Positions 23,234 through 37,627 of a stretch of DNA of 64,000 bases are shown here, piece by piece (positions within the stretch are counted from its first letter, which is position 1; each line of letters begins with the position of its first letter). The stretch covers positions 17,878,718 through 17,942,717 of the forward strand of contig CM055107.1 of assembly GCA_029204225.1 (NCBI GenBank), written 5' to 3'. The notes beneath the pieces are model-generated. The model ran no database searches and had not been told where the DNA came from. It saw only the letters and a list, made by a program, of their open reading frames with translations. The position numbers and the translations under genes were made by a program. This DNA comes from Diphasiastrum complanatum. Its lineage: Eukaryota; Streptophyta; Lycopodiopsida; Lycopodiales; Lycopodiaceae.

Positions 23234-26200
23234 ATGGATCCATTATATAATTCATCTCTCATTGACAAACTCGATGGAGATAACTGCCATCTCTGGGAAT
23301 TCAAGATGAAGAATATACTTCTAGCCAAAGAACTGTGGGACATCGTTGATGGCACAAAGCTCAAACTAGAAGGTGATGTAGCCGTCATCACCAAATCGAG
23401 ACTGAAAGATGGCAAAGCATTTGCCATGATCACCCTCAACATCAAGGACACTCAGATCAACCACATACATGTTGCTCAGACGACTAAGGATACTTATTAG
23501 AGACGTTACTTCCAAGCTTCATCTGAGGAAGAAATTCTTCACCCTCAGAATGTCTGATGCAGATAGTGTCTCAAGTCACCTCAACACCATCAGGAATCTT
23601 ATGGAATAGATTACTGCAATCGACTCAGTCATAGAAGATTTCGATGCGCTCATGACTCTATTATTGAGTCTATTTGAAGCCTACGAAAATTGGGCAATTT
23701 CTACCCAGGAGCACCTCACTCTATCAAGAGTAATTTCGCTGCTCCTACAAGAGGAGATCAGAAGATCAACATCCTCCTCAGGCCCAAGATCGGATCCTCA
23801 AGCCTTGTATTCAAAAAACTCAGAAGTTTAGATCCAAGAAATCTACAAAGTCAGGCTCTACTGACAAGAAGAGCTTCATGCAGTCTGGACCAAATTATGA
23901 TTCAGGATCGAATTCAAGCCCTTCATCATTCCAATGAGCGTAGAAACTTTTCTGTAGATACTGTAAGAGGACTGGCCATGAAATCAAAGACTACTGAACT
24001 TTGAAATACAACAATGAAAAGAAGAAGCAGTTCCAACAACAAGCACACAGTGCTACAGCCAGTCACTCAAATCAACAAGAAGAAGAAGAAGAAGATGAAA
24101 CAACTTTCATGACCAAAGTCGGAGAACAACAAGATATCGATTCCTGATATCTAGACTCTGGAGCAACTCAACACATGACTCACCATCATGACTAGTTCAA
24201 AGACTACAAGTCACTCACCCACTCTCGAGTTGTGCAACTTGGAGACAACTCATCACATACAATTGGAGGTGAAGGAACAATCAGAGTTGAGCTCAAAAGA
24301 GGTGAGGTCAAGTTGCTGTCCAACGTTCTCCATGTTCCAAATCTGACCAAGAATCTGCTCTCAGTTAGCAGAATCACCGATTCAGGTCGGAGGGTCAAAT
24401 TTGATACAGAAGGCTGCACAATCCTTGACAAATCCCGGAAGGTTCTAGCCTACGAAAGAAGAAGCGGCTATCTGTACAAACTCAGCCATTGTTATTCTTC
24501 TAACAGTTAAGCTCTTCACACAGTCACTTCTAAATCAACTGATATGTTGTGCATTTCAGACTTGGCCATCCTAACTTCAACAATATTCAGCAAATGTCAG
24601 CTCAGAGTCTAGTACAAGACCTGCCTTCAATCAGCAAGCCACCTTCTCCATGCGAAAGCTATATTATCAGCATGCATGCAAGGACTCAGTTCACACATCC
24701 AAGGGCTTGCTTGACCTTGTATATAGCGACATTTGTGGCTCGATGCAGACTGCTTCCACAAGGTAAGCTCTCTATTTTCTAACCTTCATCGACGAATTCT
24801 CTTGAAGGACTGCAACCTACTATATGAAGAACAAATGTGAATCATTCAAATTCTTCAAGCAGTTCAAGACATCTGCGGAAAACCATACCTAGAGGAAGAT
24901 CAAGGCCCTACGCACAGATTGAAGGGGAGAGTACATCTCCACAAAATTCAAGGAGTTCTGCAAGGCCAATGGGATACTTCAATAATACACAATCAACTAC
25001 TCACCTCAGTCCAATGGTGTAGTTGAGCAAAAGAACTGGACACTCGTCAAAAGTGCCAAAAGCATGATGGCCCATGTCTCTCTTCCAAAGAAATTCTGGG
25101 CAGAAGCTGTTACTACAGCCGCCTATTTACATAATCGATCCATCACCAAAGCCCTAAATGGCAAGACACCTTATGAGGTGTGGATAGGATCAAAACCATC
25201 ACTCAAACATATCCGAGTGTTTTGATGCATCACTTTCGCTCAGATCCCTGAGGATCTAAGAAGAAAGCTAGATGACAAGGGTAGGAAAACGATTTTCATC
25301 GGCTATTCCCCAAATCACAAGGCATACAAGCTCTACAATTGGGATACCGAGAAGGCATTCACCAGTAGAGATGTCATTTTCGTGGAAGACCAGTTCATCG
25401 ACCACAAAGGAAAAGTTGCTGATAATTTCGACTCACGGATCGAACAACCAGTCAATTTCGATCCAGAAAGTCAACTGTAGAATCTTGATGCTAACTCAGA
25501 CGATGAGTCAAAACCTCAACGAGTCAACTCACGTCAGACAACCCAATAGGTCGAACAGGTCCAGACAGCCTCCATCCAGATTTATGGATGATCCGGCTAG
25601 CTACTTCATGCAGGAACCAAATACAGTTGCTGAGATGATGTCTACTCCTGATGCTAACCAGTGGAAAGCAACAATGGACACCAAATTTGATTTTCTTATG
25701 GAGAATCAAGCACGGACACTCATTGACCTGCCAAAGGACCGAAAACCAATTCCATGCAAATGGATATTCAAGGCAAAGTACGACACTGAAGGAAGGCTAA
25801 ATCGTTACAAGGCCAGGCTAGTCGCCAAAGGCTTTTTCCAGATTCTAGATCTGGATTATTCAAAAACCTTCAGCCCAGTCATCAAACATGTGTCGATCCG
25901 TCTACTCCTCTCATTTGCGGCCGTGACAGACCTTCCACCAGATGGATGTCCAGACCGCTTTCCTCAATGGAACCAGCAAAGATAAAATCTACATGACGCA
26001 GTCAGAGGGATACGAACTCAACGACAAGCAACAACACCTTGTATGCAATATCCACAAGATGCTCTATGGGCTGAAACAGTCACCAAGAGCCTAGTTCCAG
26101 AAGATTAGCGCATTTATGATAGAAAATGGTTTCATTCCAAACTCAACAGACTCGAATTTCTATTTCAAGTCTATATCAGATTACTTCATCATCATCACTA

Positions 26201-27150
26201 TCTATGTAGATGATACACTCTTATTCAGTAATAATCTGAATCTGATGAAGGATATAAAATGCATGCTGGCCCAGAAATACAAGATGATTAGCCCACTATT
26301 GTCTCAAAATCCAAATTCAATGAGATCGACCCAACAGACTGATCTTTATCAGTCAGCAATGATATCTCAACAATGTGCTGGAAAAGTATGGAATGGCCAA
26401 CTACAAACCCAGTCACTTTCCACTCGACCCTGGACTAAAGCTATCAAAGGAACAGTCTCCTCAAACTGAGGCAGAAAAGGAGGAGATGAAGCGCTACCCG
26501 TTTCAATCCATCATCGGCTCAGTGATGTACGCAATGATCTGCACGCGACCAGACCTTGCATAATCGGTCAGTACACTCAGCCATTTCTTGTCAAATCTAG
26601 GTGTAGCTCATTGGAAAACACTAACAAAGGTCATGAAGTACATCCAAGCAACAACAACTCTCAGCATCTGCTACGGAGGTAGCCAAACTGCCAACATCCT
26701 TGAAGCCTACCCAGATGCGGATTAAACAGAAGATGTTGACACCAGAAAATTAACTTTTGGATTTGTATTCTTATACAACCAAGGCCCAATCTCATGGAAC
26801 AGCCAGAAGCAGACCTCAGTTGCATTATCATCAACAGAATCTGAATACATAGCTATCACAAATGCAACCAAAGAGACGATCTGGCTCAACCAGCTGTTTG
26901 CAGACCTCAATTTTACACAAACACTTCCTACAACGATCTATTGTGACAATCAAAGCACAATAGCGCTTTCTCTCAATCCAAGATTTCACTCTTGAAGCAA
27001 ACATATAGAAATCAGGTATCATTACCTTAAAGAGAAAGTGCACAGTAAGGAAGTCGAATTGATTTTTTGCAAAACAAATTACATGGCAACAGATTACTTC
27101 ACAAAAGGCTCTATCATAGAAGCAACATCTCAGATTTAACGATATGCTAA
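23234..27150 (+). pseudogene. Copia gag-pol, degenerate
   Basis: Gag begins MDPLYNSSLIDKLDGD at 23234. Then, with shifts: CRYCKRTGHEIKD (knuckle), YLDSGATQHMT (protease, preceded by an in-frame TGA), LWHFRLGHPNF-like and CES motifs (integrase zinc site), FIDEFS and SPQSNGVVEQKN (integrase core), KWIFKAKYDTEGRLNRYKA, YVDDTLLFSNN (RT box intact), and RNase H with ALSSTESEYIA, YCDNQSTIALS and KHIEIRYHYLKEK. Many stops and frameshifts throughout, so not functional. Confidence 0.9.
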
Positions 27151-27192
27151 ATTTGAAGATCAAAGTTTTTCAAGATCCACATTAAAAGGGAG

Positions 27193-27604
27193 TGTTAGAT
27201 TTCTTATGCTCAGCCTTAAACAAATCGTTCAAGTAATGAGCATCCTGAAAAACCGAAGGCCGACAACATATTTTTGGGCCTTCACATTTTTCCCTTGAGA
27301 TTTCTTGTGCCTTAGAAATCATTTTAAGGCACTTTCTCCTTCTTCACCTTTTTTGCACTAGCGAAAAATGCGACACATTGGCCAAGTGGCCAAAATGCTT
27401 TAGAAATCAATTTTAAGGCACTTTTTGGCTTTTTTGTCTTTTTCATCTTCTTCATTGTCTTGAATCTAAGGGCCCCTTAGGGGTTTACATATCTTTAGTG
27501 TAAGGGCACTTTTAGGAGTTACAAACTTTCAATCGAAGGGCACCTTCGGATTTTTCGGCTTTTTCACATTTTTGCTACATTGGTTGACTGACGACGTCAA
27601 CTTA
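27193..27604 (+). repeat. Truncated 3' LTR
   Basis: Matches the first half of 22256-23094. It ends at CGTCAACTTA, beyond which the two copies part. Divergence between the copies is visible throughout, indicating an old insertion. Confidence 0.88.
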
Positions 27605-28709
<1,105 letters not shown>

Positions 28710-28710
<1 letters not shown>

Positions 28711-29897
28711 ATTTCTATTCTTTGCCATTCTAACAAAATAACTATCTACTTGTTGGGTTATGTGAGGCAGCTGCTAGAAACAAAGAGATCGTAGGCAGAG
28801 AGAGAAAGAGCATTGAAGAGTGTGTGATATCCATCCAATTGCAAAGAGAAAGAACTGAGGAAAACAAAAACGTTGCTTTACACACCATTGTGTGTGGTCT
28901 ATATCTTCACACACCATTGTGTGTGGTCTATGTAGTTATACATGGACTATGAATTACATTGATTTTTAGCATCTACATAAAGCTACTTATCCACTTAGAG
29001 CGGCATGACTTCTTCTTGAAGAACAACTTTGAAGGCTTCCAAACGTGGTGGCAAACTGAGCATAGGAATTTGTAAGAGCTTCATCCCCTTGTGTTTTCGA
29101 CCCGATTGCACCCGAAGGTTCAAAAGATTGTCTTCCATAGCCATACATCCTCCTGACATTTTCAGCAGCACTACCAAAGTGGAGATTTGCCTTTGCTTTA
29201 AATGTGTCTTCTTTGGTTAGCTCTTCTTCCTTCCTCTATGCTCAAAGCTTTGATCCAACTGCCATCTTCCCTCCACGCTTCTACTGCAATTTGATATTCA
29301 CAGTTCAAGGAAATAAAACTATGACGGAACTCATTGCATCATGTGCAACTGCAATGTAGAGGGAGACGTGGAGCTTAGAGAGGGACGCTGATTAGCGGAG
29401 TAGGTAGACTGCACTAGCTGGAGGGAAAAAATGTGGAGCTCAGAGAAAGCAATGGAACAAGCACAAATGGAGAGAGAGTGAGCAAGATTTTTGGTTGAGC
29501 AAATCATGATGTTGTGGGCCCATAACCTTTCTTGGGTTATGTGAGAATAGCAGCTACTAGAAACAAAGAGATCGCAGGCAGAGAAAGAAAGAGCATCAAA
29601 GAGTGTTGATATATCCTACGTGATATCCATCCAATTGCAAAGAGAGAGAACTGAGGAAAACAAGAACGTTGCAAAAGATCACATAGAAAATGAGAACCAA
29701 TTAAGAATACAAACTTTCTCCTTCTCTAAATAGTTGAATAACTCTCTACATTCCTCCTCCTCTATAAGAAAAGAGAGGAGCGTGTACATGCCAAGAAATG
29801 GGCGCTTGGGATTGCCATGTACGAATTGTGGAGGAGGTAGATTGCTGACATTAACAAACACACCTGTGTTTTGCTTGACACCAGCACTACAACAAAT
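28710..29897. repeat. Direct repeat pair around non-coding sequence
   Basis: 28751-28876 and 29531-29672 are alike (GGGTTATGTGAG, CTAGAAACAAAGAGATCG, GTGATATCCATCCAATTGCA, GAACTGAGGAAAACAA), about 780 bp apart. They could be remnants of an LTR or a small non-autonomous element. A short tandem repeat, CACACCATTGTGTGTGGTCT, occurs twice at 28881-28933. No gene seen. Confidence 0.6.
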
Positions 29898-30638
29898 TGT
29901 CAGAAATGGTGAACTCCTACAACTTTGCCGCGACGCAAAATGAAGTGACACAAAGCGAAGGTCGAATGGCGAACAATTCGCGAAAGTCAATGTACTTCGA
30001 AAACCCTAAGACACGAAGCAAAGTGAAACACGAAGGTCAAATGATTTGCAAAAGTCAAACATGCCTCCAAGTCCAAAAAGACATGACACAACACGAAACA
30101 AAAAGAAACGAAAGAAAATTTTTCGCGCTATTAGCTACCAGCTCAACGGGTGTGGAGCCTTAAACTTTACGCCCAACTGAAATAGCTAGCAATAACGGAG
30201 AGTAACTAATTAGGTGATTAGCGTTAACTATTCATGTAATTCTTTGTTTAGCTATCTAGTAAACTCCACACAGTGGAGATATAAACCATTTTTCTAGATC
30301 AAAAGAATACACAGAGAATGTGCATGAGTGGAGCAGAAAAGAAAAAGAATAGAAACAAAATAGTTATGCATGAAAGTCTGCCAACGAGCTAAACACAGCG
30401 AAAGAGTAGAGCGCCAGGCCGCCAACGAGCGGGACACTGACCATCTCGCTCAAAAAATTAAACTGATAATATAGTTGCTCTATGTCGTGCATTTCCTTGT
30501 CTTCCGATGTCTTGATTGCTAGAATGATATTTGTTTTGTGATATGAAGTCGCGTGTTTAGAATCCTGTAAGCTTCCGCACAAGGAAATTCAAAAGAAACA
30601 AATATGTTCGCGATACAAACAAAGCCCAGTTCGCGACA
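29898..30638 (+). repeat. 5' LTR of the deleted copia element
   Basis: Begins TGTCAGAAATGG and ends TCGCGACA before the primer site. The part from about 30277 (AGATATAAACC, TATA-like) to the end matches 32852-33210. The first part has repeated CACGAAR/GCGAAR words like those of the LTR at 52240. Confidence 0.8.
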
Positions 30639-30702
30639 TGGTATCAGAGCAGACAGGTTATCACATTGATATCTGAACAGTGATTTTCTAGACAACACAA
30701 TA

Positions 30703-32851
30703 TGGCTACAACGATCCAGACAAGAGTAGCAATCAGTCTTGATGGCGCAAACTACAAGATATGGAAATTCAAAATCAAAATACTTCTGAAGGGTGAAGGC
30801 ATCTGGTCGGTGACCAAACTCTCAGAGGTGTAGCCTCCAGAGGGAGACCCGAGGAGAGCTAAATGGATCAGAAAGGATGAGCGTGCAATGATGATCATCG
30901 TTTCGTCCATCAACGAAGATCTACTCATGCAGATTGAAGACTGTGAAAGTAGTATGAAGTGAGGACTGCAGCTTCAATGATGCATCTTCACAATCAGCTA
31001 CAATCCATACAATGGGATGACAACCAGTTAGACCAGCACGTTGAGAAGATCATAACGATCTTCACTCAACTTGCTACATCAGGACATGAGCACCAGGTCC
31101 CAACACCACAACAACTGATGTACTTCATAAAGTCTCTACCTACATCCTATCAGCCATTGAGAATACTCATACCGAGTCTACCAGATATGACATTTGACAA
31201 AGCAATCAGTCTTGTCGCTGATGAGAGAATGATGAGGGATGAAGGAGAAGGAAGTAGTGATCAAGAGAAAGCTCTATTCATGAAAGGAAGGAAAAAAAAC
31301 AAGAACAGACCCAGATTCGACAAGACGAAGTCTTTGAATCAACAATCTTCTTCTTGTGATCACTGTCACAAACCAGGCCATACAACCAACAAATGCTGGT
31401 TCAATCTAGCAATACCTTGCATGCACTACAAGAAGAAGGGACACTCTGCATATGATTGCAGATTCAACCCAAAAAGAAAGAACAAGACTGAGAAAACAAA
31501 TGTTGCAGAGTCATCCAAAGATATAGATAGAGGTGATGAAGCCTTCACAATACTTGATGAAGCTTTAACGAACTACACTGAACAAGACTATAATGTAGTC
31601 ATTGATTCAAGAGCAACATCACACATCACCTACAACAAGAAAATCTTGATCGACTTTAGAGAGCTCAAAAATAACAGAGCAATGATTCTAGGTGATGGAA
31701 ACAGACACGATGTCAAAGGCATTGGGACTCTACAGCTGCGAACACTGTCAGGCCAAGCAGAGCTGCCAAGAGCACTCTACATACCTTTATTGAGAAAAGA
31801 TCTGCTATCAGTCTCCAAGATGGCAGATCTTGGAATTCGAGTTTGTTCGATGGCAATACATGCCGCATGATCAAGAAAACTACAAAAAAATTGCTGACGG
31901 TTGGATGCAGAGAAGGAAACCTCTACCAAGCCAAGAGAATCTAACAATACTGATAGCATATTAAATGCATAAAAAAATGAAGATCAGCTCTGGCACGGGA
32001 GAATGTATCATCTGAACATGAGGAGCCTGTATGACATGTGTAAGAAGGACATAGTCACAGGTCTAAAGATATCAAGACCTGATACTGAGTTCTGTGAAGC
32101 CTGTCAGAAAGGCAAACAACATCAAAATCCATTCACACATGAGGGAAGAAGAGCCAAAGAAATTCTTGAGCTCGTCCACTCAGATGTCTGTGGACTAATG
32201 AATATGGATTGGCTCTCAAGATTGAGGTATTTCTTGATGTTCATAGATGACTACAGTGCCGGATGACTACAAATTACTACCTAAAGAAGAAATCTGAAGT
32301 GTTTGATTCTTTCAGGAAGTTCATGGAATTTGTAGAGCGACACACCTCAAAGAAAACTCAGATCATCAGATCCGACAATGGAGGTGAGTACAAGAGCAAA
32401 GAATTTTCAAAATTCTACCAAGAACAGGAGATTGAGCATCAGTTCACTCCTGCGTGCACACCAAAATATAATGGTGTCACGAAAAGAAGAAACAGGACGC
32501 TAGTCGAAGGAGTCAGATGCATGATGGAACAGGCTTGATTACCGAGTCAATTTTGGGCTGAGGCAATAGCTGCAGCAGTACACCTGCAGAACAGATCAAC
32601 AACGACAACGTTGGAAAACAAGACACCGTACGAAATGTGGACAGGTAGAAAGCCTGATCTATCATACGTATGTGTGTTTGGATGTGCAGCATACAAGCAC
32701 ATTTCAAAAGAAAAAAAGAGCAAGCTCGATGACAAATCAGAGCAAACAATCATGGTCAGGTACCCGAACAGATCACAAGTGTATAGACTCTACAATCCAA
32801 CCACAAAAAAGTTCGTTTTGATTAGAGATGTGAAGTTTGTTGAGTCAACAT
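30703..32851 (+). pseudogene. Copia gag-protease-integrase, broken
   Basis: Gag starts MATTIQTRVAISLDGANYKI at 30703. The longest frame (30959-31870) holds gag, two zinc knuckles CDHCHKPGHTTNKC and CMHYKKKGHSAYDC (second Cys replaced by Tyr), and protease VIDSRATSHIT, where the catalytic DSG reads DSR. Integrase follows in pieces: FCEACQKGKQHQNPF, LELVHSDVCG, FLMFIDDYS, IRSDNGGEYKSKEF and a TKRRNRTL segment in place of the usual ERKNRT, so the third catalytic residue E is K. The frame ends IRDVKFVEST where LTR sequence starts. Stops near 30831 and 32536 plus frameshifts. Confidence 0.88.
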
Positions 32852-33210
32852 AGATATAAACCATTTTTCTGGATCAAAAGAATACACAGAGAATGTGCAT
32901 GAGTAGAGAAAAAAAGAAAAAGAATAGAAACGAAATAGCTGTGCATGAGAGTCTACCAACGAGCAGCGAAAGAGCAGAGCGTCAGGCCGCCAACGAGCGG
33001 GACACTGACCATCTCACTCAAAAAATTAAACTGATAATATAGTTGCTCTATGTTGCGCATTTCCTTGTCTTCCGCTGTCTTGATTGCTAGAATGATATTC
33101 GTTCTGTGATATGTAGTTGCGTGTCTAGGATAATGTAAGCTACCAGACAAAAAGATTTAAAAAAAAAAAAACAAATACATTCGCGATACAAACAAACCCA
33201 GTTCGTGATA
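32852..33210 (+). repeat. 3' LTR, partial
   Basis: Matches 30277-30638 of the 5' LTR from AGATATAAACC to the CCCAGTTCG(T/C)GA end. The left part of the LTR is deleted. Confidence 0.82.
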
Positions 33211-33384
33211 GAAATCATCACTTACACAAATAAATCTTAAAAAAAGAAAAACACAGAAAAGGTACATACAATAGAAGCAATAGAGCCTACAAAAATACAA
33301 GATTACACTACAAAAGCAAAAACAATCCACTTTTTGCAAAAAAAAACGTGAGGAAGAATGGGCTGGATCGCGAGAAAATGGCGA

Positions 33385-33725
33385 AAACCAACAGACGTCA
33401 AACTCCGACGCACCAAAAAACATTGGATTTCGATGTCTACTTTTTCATACAAAAGTCTTTTAAAAAATGTCAGGTGTCGGATTGCGACGTCCATGTCAGA
33501 TGACAAGTTTTTTCAAAAAATGCCGCACCATATCCACGTCTACGTTCAAATTGTGACATGTCGGATTGCGATTGCTATTTCAAGTATTAGTTGCCGCCAC
33601 AATTCGCCGACCACCAAACATTTAATTTGGATATTTTTGCATAGGTCGACTCGGATTGCAATATGTCGATATGGGACGGATTATAAAATTTTTGAAAATC
33701 CGTTGGACGCGCACGTCACAATGCC
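33385..33725. repeat. CACTA-like subterminal repeats, second locus
   Basis: Contains GTCGGATTGCGACGTCCATG, TCAAACTCCGACGC and related words that match the array at 13460-13980 (there: ATTGCGACGTCCATGTCAGA). No transposase is attached. Probably an end fragment or a non-autonomous member of the same family. Confidence 0.55.
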
Positions 33726-33777
33726 CGCAATCTGTTATTGTGTGCAAGGTGGAGAATGGATCTTTGGATTTGGTGCC

Positions 33778-34548
<771 letters not shown>

Positions 34549-35488
34549 ACAAGCATTCACATAGTTCCTCTTGCTTAAGCCAGACCAAACCCTTTGAAAC
34601 TTTTCTTCATAAGCCAACAAGGTAAAATAGAGCTGAGAAGTAAATACAGTACAATAAAGCACCATAAAGCAAGACTTATTTCAAGACATCCAGCTAGTAC
34701 CTTGTAGGGTCGATGGTCTCTCATCGTAGTAGCCCTCCCGCCTGTCAACAAGGGTTAGAACACTCGATAGGTATCTAACTATGTAAAGATGCAACTTTTA
34801 GATAGTTCTCTACTTTTTTCCTAACACTAGTACCACTAACACTACTCACCCCTAACTCTACTCCACTAAACTAACATTTATCATGATTTTAGAGAGAAAG
34901 TAAAGAGGAGAGAAAGGGAGTGAGGGTGGAGGTTAGCTCAAATGCTCCTTATGCTTGCTAATGGAGAAACATTCACTATCACAACCAAAAACATGTAAAC
35001 TAGAAGCAAATAGAAAGTACAACCAAAAGCATTAGCAAGTAATGAATAGCAAATGAGGATGCTTCTCTCCAAAGTTTGGTAGATTTTCCTCCTCAATAAG
35101 CATGCAAAATAGAGTACAAATGGTGCCTTTTTATGATTGGGGAAGGCCCTTGCCCCAAAATTCTATTGGCTAATATGTACATTGATCCTAACCATTCATC
35201 TTGGACCCAACTTAATCCAAGGGTCCACAAAAAGTACATTAGAATTCACAAGATTCATGTGAGTCCAAAGTTGGACCCAACTCTAAAATAATAAACTTCT
35301 AAGTTTAAAATGACTTTGGGCCTCAAGTTTTATTTTAATTACAAGGGGCCCAAGTCCATTATTTCTATTTACAATCGCCTTGCGTGCTCCTTGGGTCATG
35401 GACTTATACACGTAGGAAGCCATGCCCTCACAGCACATTTATTGACTCATTTACTTTTATTCGCTTTATGTTGATAATACCCCCAACA
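34549..35488 (-). repeat. Probable 3' LTR of gypsy element B
   Basis: On the minus strand TGTTGGGGGTATTATC starts at 35488, just after the end of the element's last coding sequence and a GT-rich stretch GGTTGTGGGTCT. Position and TGTT start suggest an LTR. No partner LTR is in the window and its far end was not found, so this is inference. No gene otherwise. Confidence 0.4.
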
Positions 35489-35555
35489 AGACCCACAACC
35501 TGAAGTAGTGTCGGTCCCTCGACACTCTGCTAGTTCAGTATAGTGAGCGCTTGGC

Positions 35556-35991
35556 TCATCGCTGGTTGATCAGGTAGCTCGTTACATTTTCCATGAAGGT
35601 GATTCTGCCAATATCTTTCAAGTCCTTACTTGTGTGCAAGGACTTGTGGATGCTGATGATCCATCGTTGATCGATCCAAGCTTGAAAACGGCGACCCAAA
35701 AGGCTGGCTTGGTAATATACACAAGTGATTGGCAGCTGGTCCTCCATGTGATCTGAGACCGATGCCTTATTCGGATAAAAAAAAATGGTGGGAGAAAATT
35801 GTCCCACTTGGTCTCGATGCCCATCAGGTATTCCAAATCTCGGACGTAAGTTGCTGCCGCGTGGACTGTTGGATCTGGACAATTGAGATACTCCGTGAAA
35901 AATTTGCTGAGAGCCCTTTAGGCGTCTGCAACCGTTGTCCAACCATGCTCAGAGTTGATCTTTGGCCAATTACAGTTGTTGAGCGTGATTT
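35556..35991 (-). pseudogene. Gypsy B extra 3' ORF, C-terminal part
   Basis: Removing copia G and one GATTT joins this to 48802-49800: the minus frame runs GTPMDKI, then TLNNCNWPKINSEHGWTTVA, YLNCPDPTVHAAATYVRDLE and YLMGIETKWDNFLPPFFF. Stop codons and at least one frameshift. No family recognised. It lies after integrase in element B, where env-like or additional ORFs sit in some plant gypsy lineages. Confidence 0.6.
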
Positions 35992-36252
35992 TGTTAGAAA
36001 TCAATGATAAACTTCATTGTTACACTTCTTAGTTATTGTTTACGATGTACTTTATTACTAGCTGTAACTAGCCATTGGCTAATCTAGTAGTCTACTCCTA
36101 GGTTCTCCCTCTCTATCAGGGTTCAGGGTTTATATGTACATTTTACATTCAGTATATAGTAGTGTGATAGATTGATAGTGTGTGTTCTTCTTCCGGCTTC
36201 TTTGGTGATTGCTTATGGTGAATGCTTGATGTTGCATATCTGAATATTGACA
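35992..36252 (+). repeat. 5' LTR of copia G
   Basis: 261 bp, TGTTAGAAATCAATG...ATTGACA, nearly identical in layout and length to 48541-48801. Confidence 0.95.
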
Positions 36253-36797
36253 TGGTATCAGAGCTACGATAGTCCTGCGTGCCTGATCAGTGGATACAGC
36301 TTGTCACAGGCTCCGCAACGAAGTGAGAAAGTCCTTCACAAGAGGCGTAAGCTTGGAGAGACAAAAAAAAAACGGCTGGAAGATATTCTTCTTGATGTAT
36401 TTTGCAGGTTTTGGAGCTCACAGTTATTAGTGAGGAACAAAGACACAGTCCCGGAGGCATCGGAAAGGCCAAGGCAGCATCAGACATATTGAAAATTTGT
36501 TGAGTGGGAAAATTATTACAATTGTTTTTAGTCTTTGTGAGAAGTGTCATTTGTCAGAGACTTGTGCCAAGAAATCTCTCATTTGTTTGTTTGGAGTACT
36601 GCAAATCACACCAAATAGTGTCTAGTACTGCCATTTAGAGCTTTGAGGCTTCATACCTTTCACATTACTGAGATCTGTCTGTTTGAACGATCACTCGTTT
36701 CAAAATCTAAGCAAAGAGGAGGCGGCGTAGCGACCGCGCCGAAGTAGGAAATCTAGAATATTCTCTCTGAAAGCTCTTATATTATCTCTTTTTTATA

Positions 36798-37037
36798 TCC
36801 GTACCAATATCGGATCCAAGCGTGCTAGCTGAAGAGAAACCCGAGCAGTCGTACATCCGTGCTCCAGTCCGATATTGTCCGTACCGATATCGGATCCAAG
36901 CGCACGAGCTAAAGAAAATTTTGAGTAGTTGTACATCCGCGCTCCAGTCTGATATCGCATGCTCCAATATTGAATCCACGCGCACAAGTTAAGGAGGATC
37001 CTGAGCAGTCGTACTTTCGTGCTCCATTCCGATATCA
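36798..37037 (+). repeat. Three 80-bp tandem repeats in the copia G leader
   Basis: Units start at about 36798, 36878 and 36958. Shared words: CCGTACC(A/G)ATATCGGATCC, AGCAGTCGTACATCCG and GTGCTCCAGTCCGATAT. The third unit is the most diverged. They lie between the primer site and gag. Confidence 0.85.
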
Positions 37038-37108
37038 GGTGTATAACCAGAAAAATATACAGTTTTGTGGTGTGATAAATTACTTGATCTGGACTCATCT
37101 GTTCAGTA

Positions 37109-37627
37109 TTGGCAACTCTAAGCGAGAGTGTCCTCAATGAGTCAAGCAAATTGGAAGGAGTCGGCAACTATGCAGTTTGGAAATTCAAACTGAAAAACAT
37201 TTTGATGGAAAAGGAGCTATGGGAAATCATGACAGGTGAAGGGACAAGGCCAGTGATTGAAGAAGATCAGCGGACATTTGACAGGAGAAAATGGAAAGCA
37301 CAAAATGTCATCAACTTATCAGTAGAGATGCAATTATTAGATCTATTGTTGAGATGGCCAGGGCTGCTCAAAAGCAAGGGTCTGCCAAACATCTTTTGGA
37401 CAGAAGCTTGTAGCACAGCTATGCACATCCTGAATCGGTGTCCTACAAAATTCATGGAAGGTAAGATACCTAATGAAGCTGTTACTGGAAAGAAACCTAA
37501 TATTTCTCGTTTGAGAGTATTTGGTTGTGATGCTTATGCTCATATTCTTGATGAGAAATGAAGGAAATTGGATGCAAAAGCTATCAAGTGTATTTTTCTC
37601 GGATATGATGACAAGGCATACAGGATG
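37109..37627 (+). pseudogene. Copia G gag fused to integrase tail by deletion
   Basis: One open frame (37109-37561) starts as gag (MATLSESVLNESSKLEG, NYAVWKFKLKNIL, KELWEIM) and changes near residue 75 into the end of integrase (GLPNIFWTEACSTAMHILNR, LRVFGCDAYAHI). After a stop it reads IFLGYDDKAYR and ends at the gypsy A boundary. Knuckle, protease and the integrase core are missing, so the frame is a deletion product and not a real fusion protein family. Confidence 0.85.

Larger units (their letters stand above)
22256..27604 (+). mobile_element. Decayed Ty1/copia element with truncated 3' LTR
   Basis: 5' LTR 22256-23094 (839 bp, TGTTAGATTTC...GACA) is followed by TGGTATCAGAGTGGG, a tRNA-Met primer site. 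A degenerate gag-pol follows, then a purine tract AAAAGGGAG (27184-27192) and a 3' LTR copy starting at 27193. The 3' LTR keeps only its first ~412 bp and joins RT sequence of the host retroelement, so a deletion removed its second half and no target duplication can be seen. Confidence 0.9.
29898..33210 (+). mobile_element. Internally deleted Ty1/copia element
   Basis: 5' LTR 29898-30638, tRNA-Met primer site TGGTATCAGAGC at 30639-30650, gag, protease and integrase, then a jump straight into the middle of the 3' LTR at 32852. Reverse transcriptase, RNase H, polypurine tract and the first half of the 3' LTR are missing. A non-autonomous deletion derivative. Confidence 0.85.
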
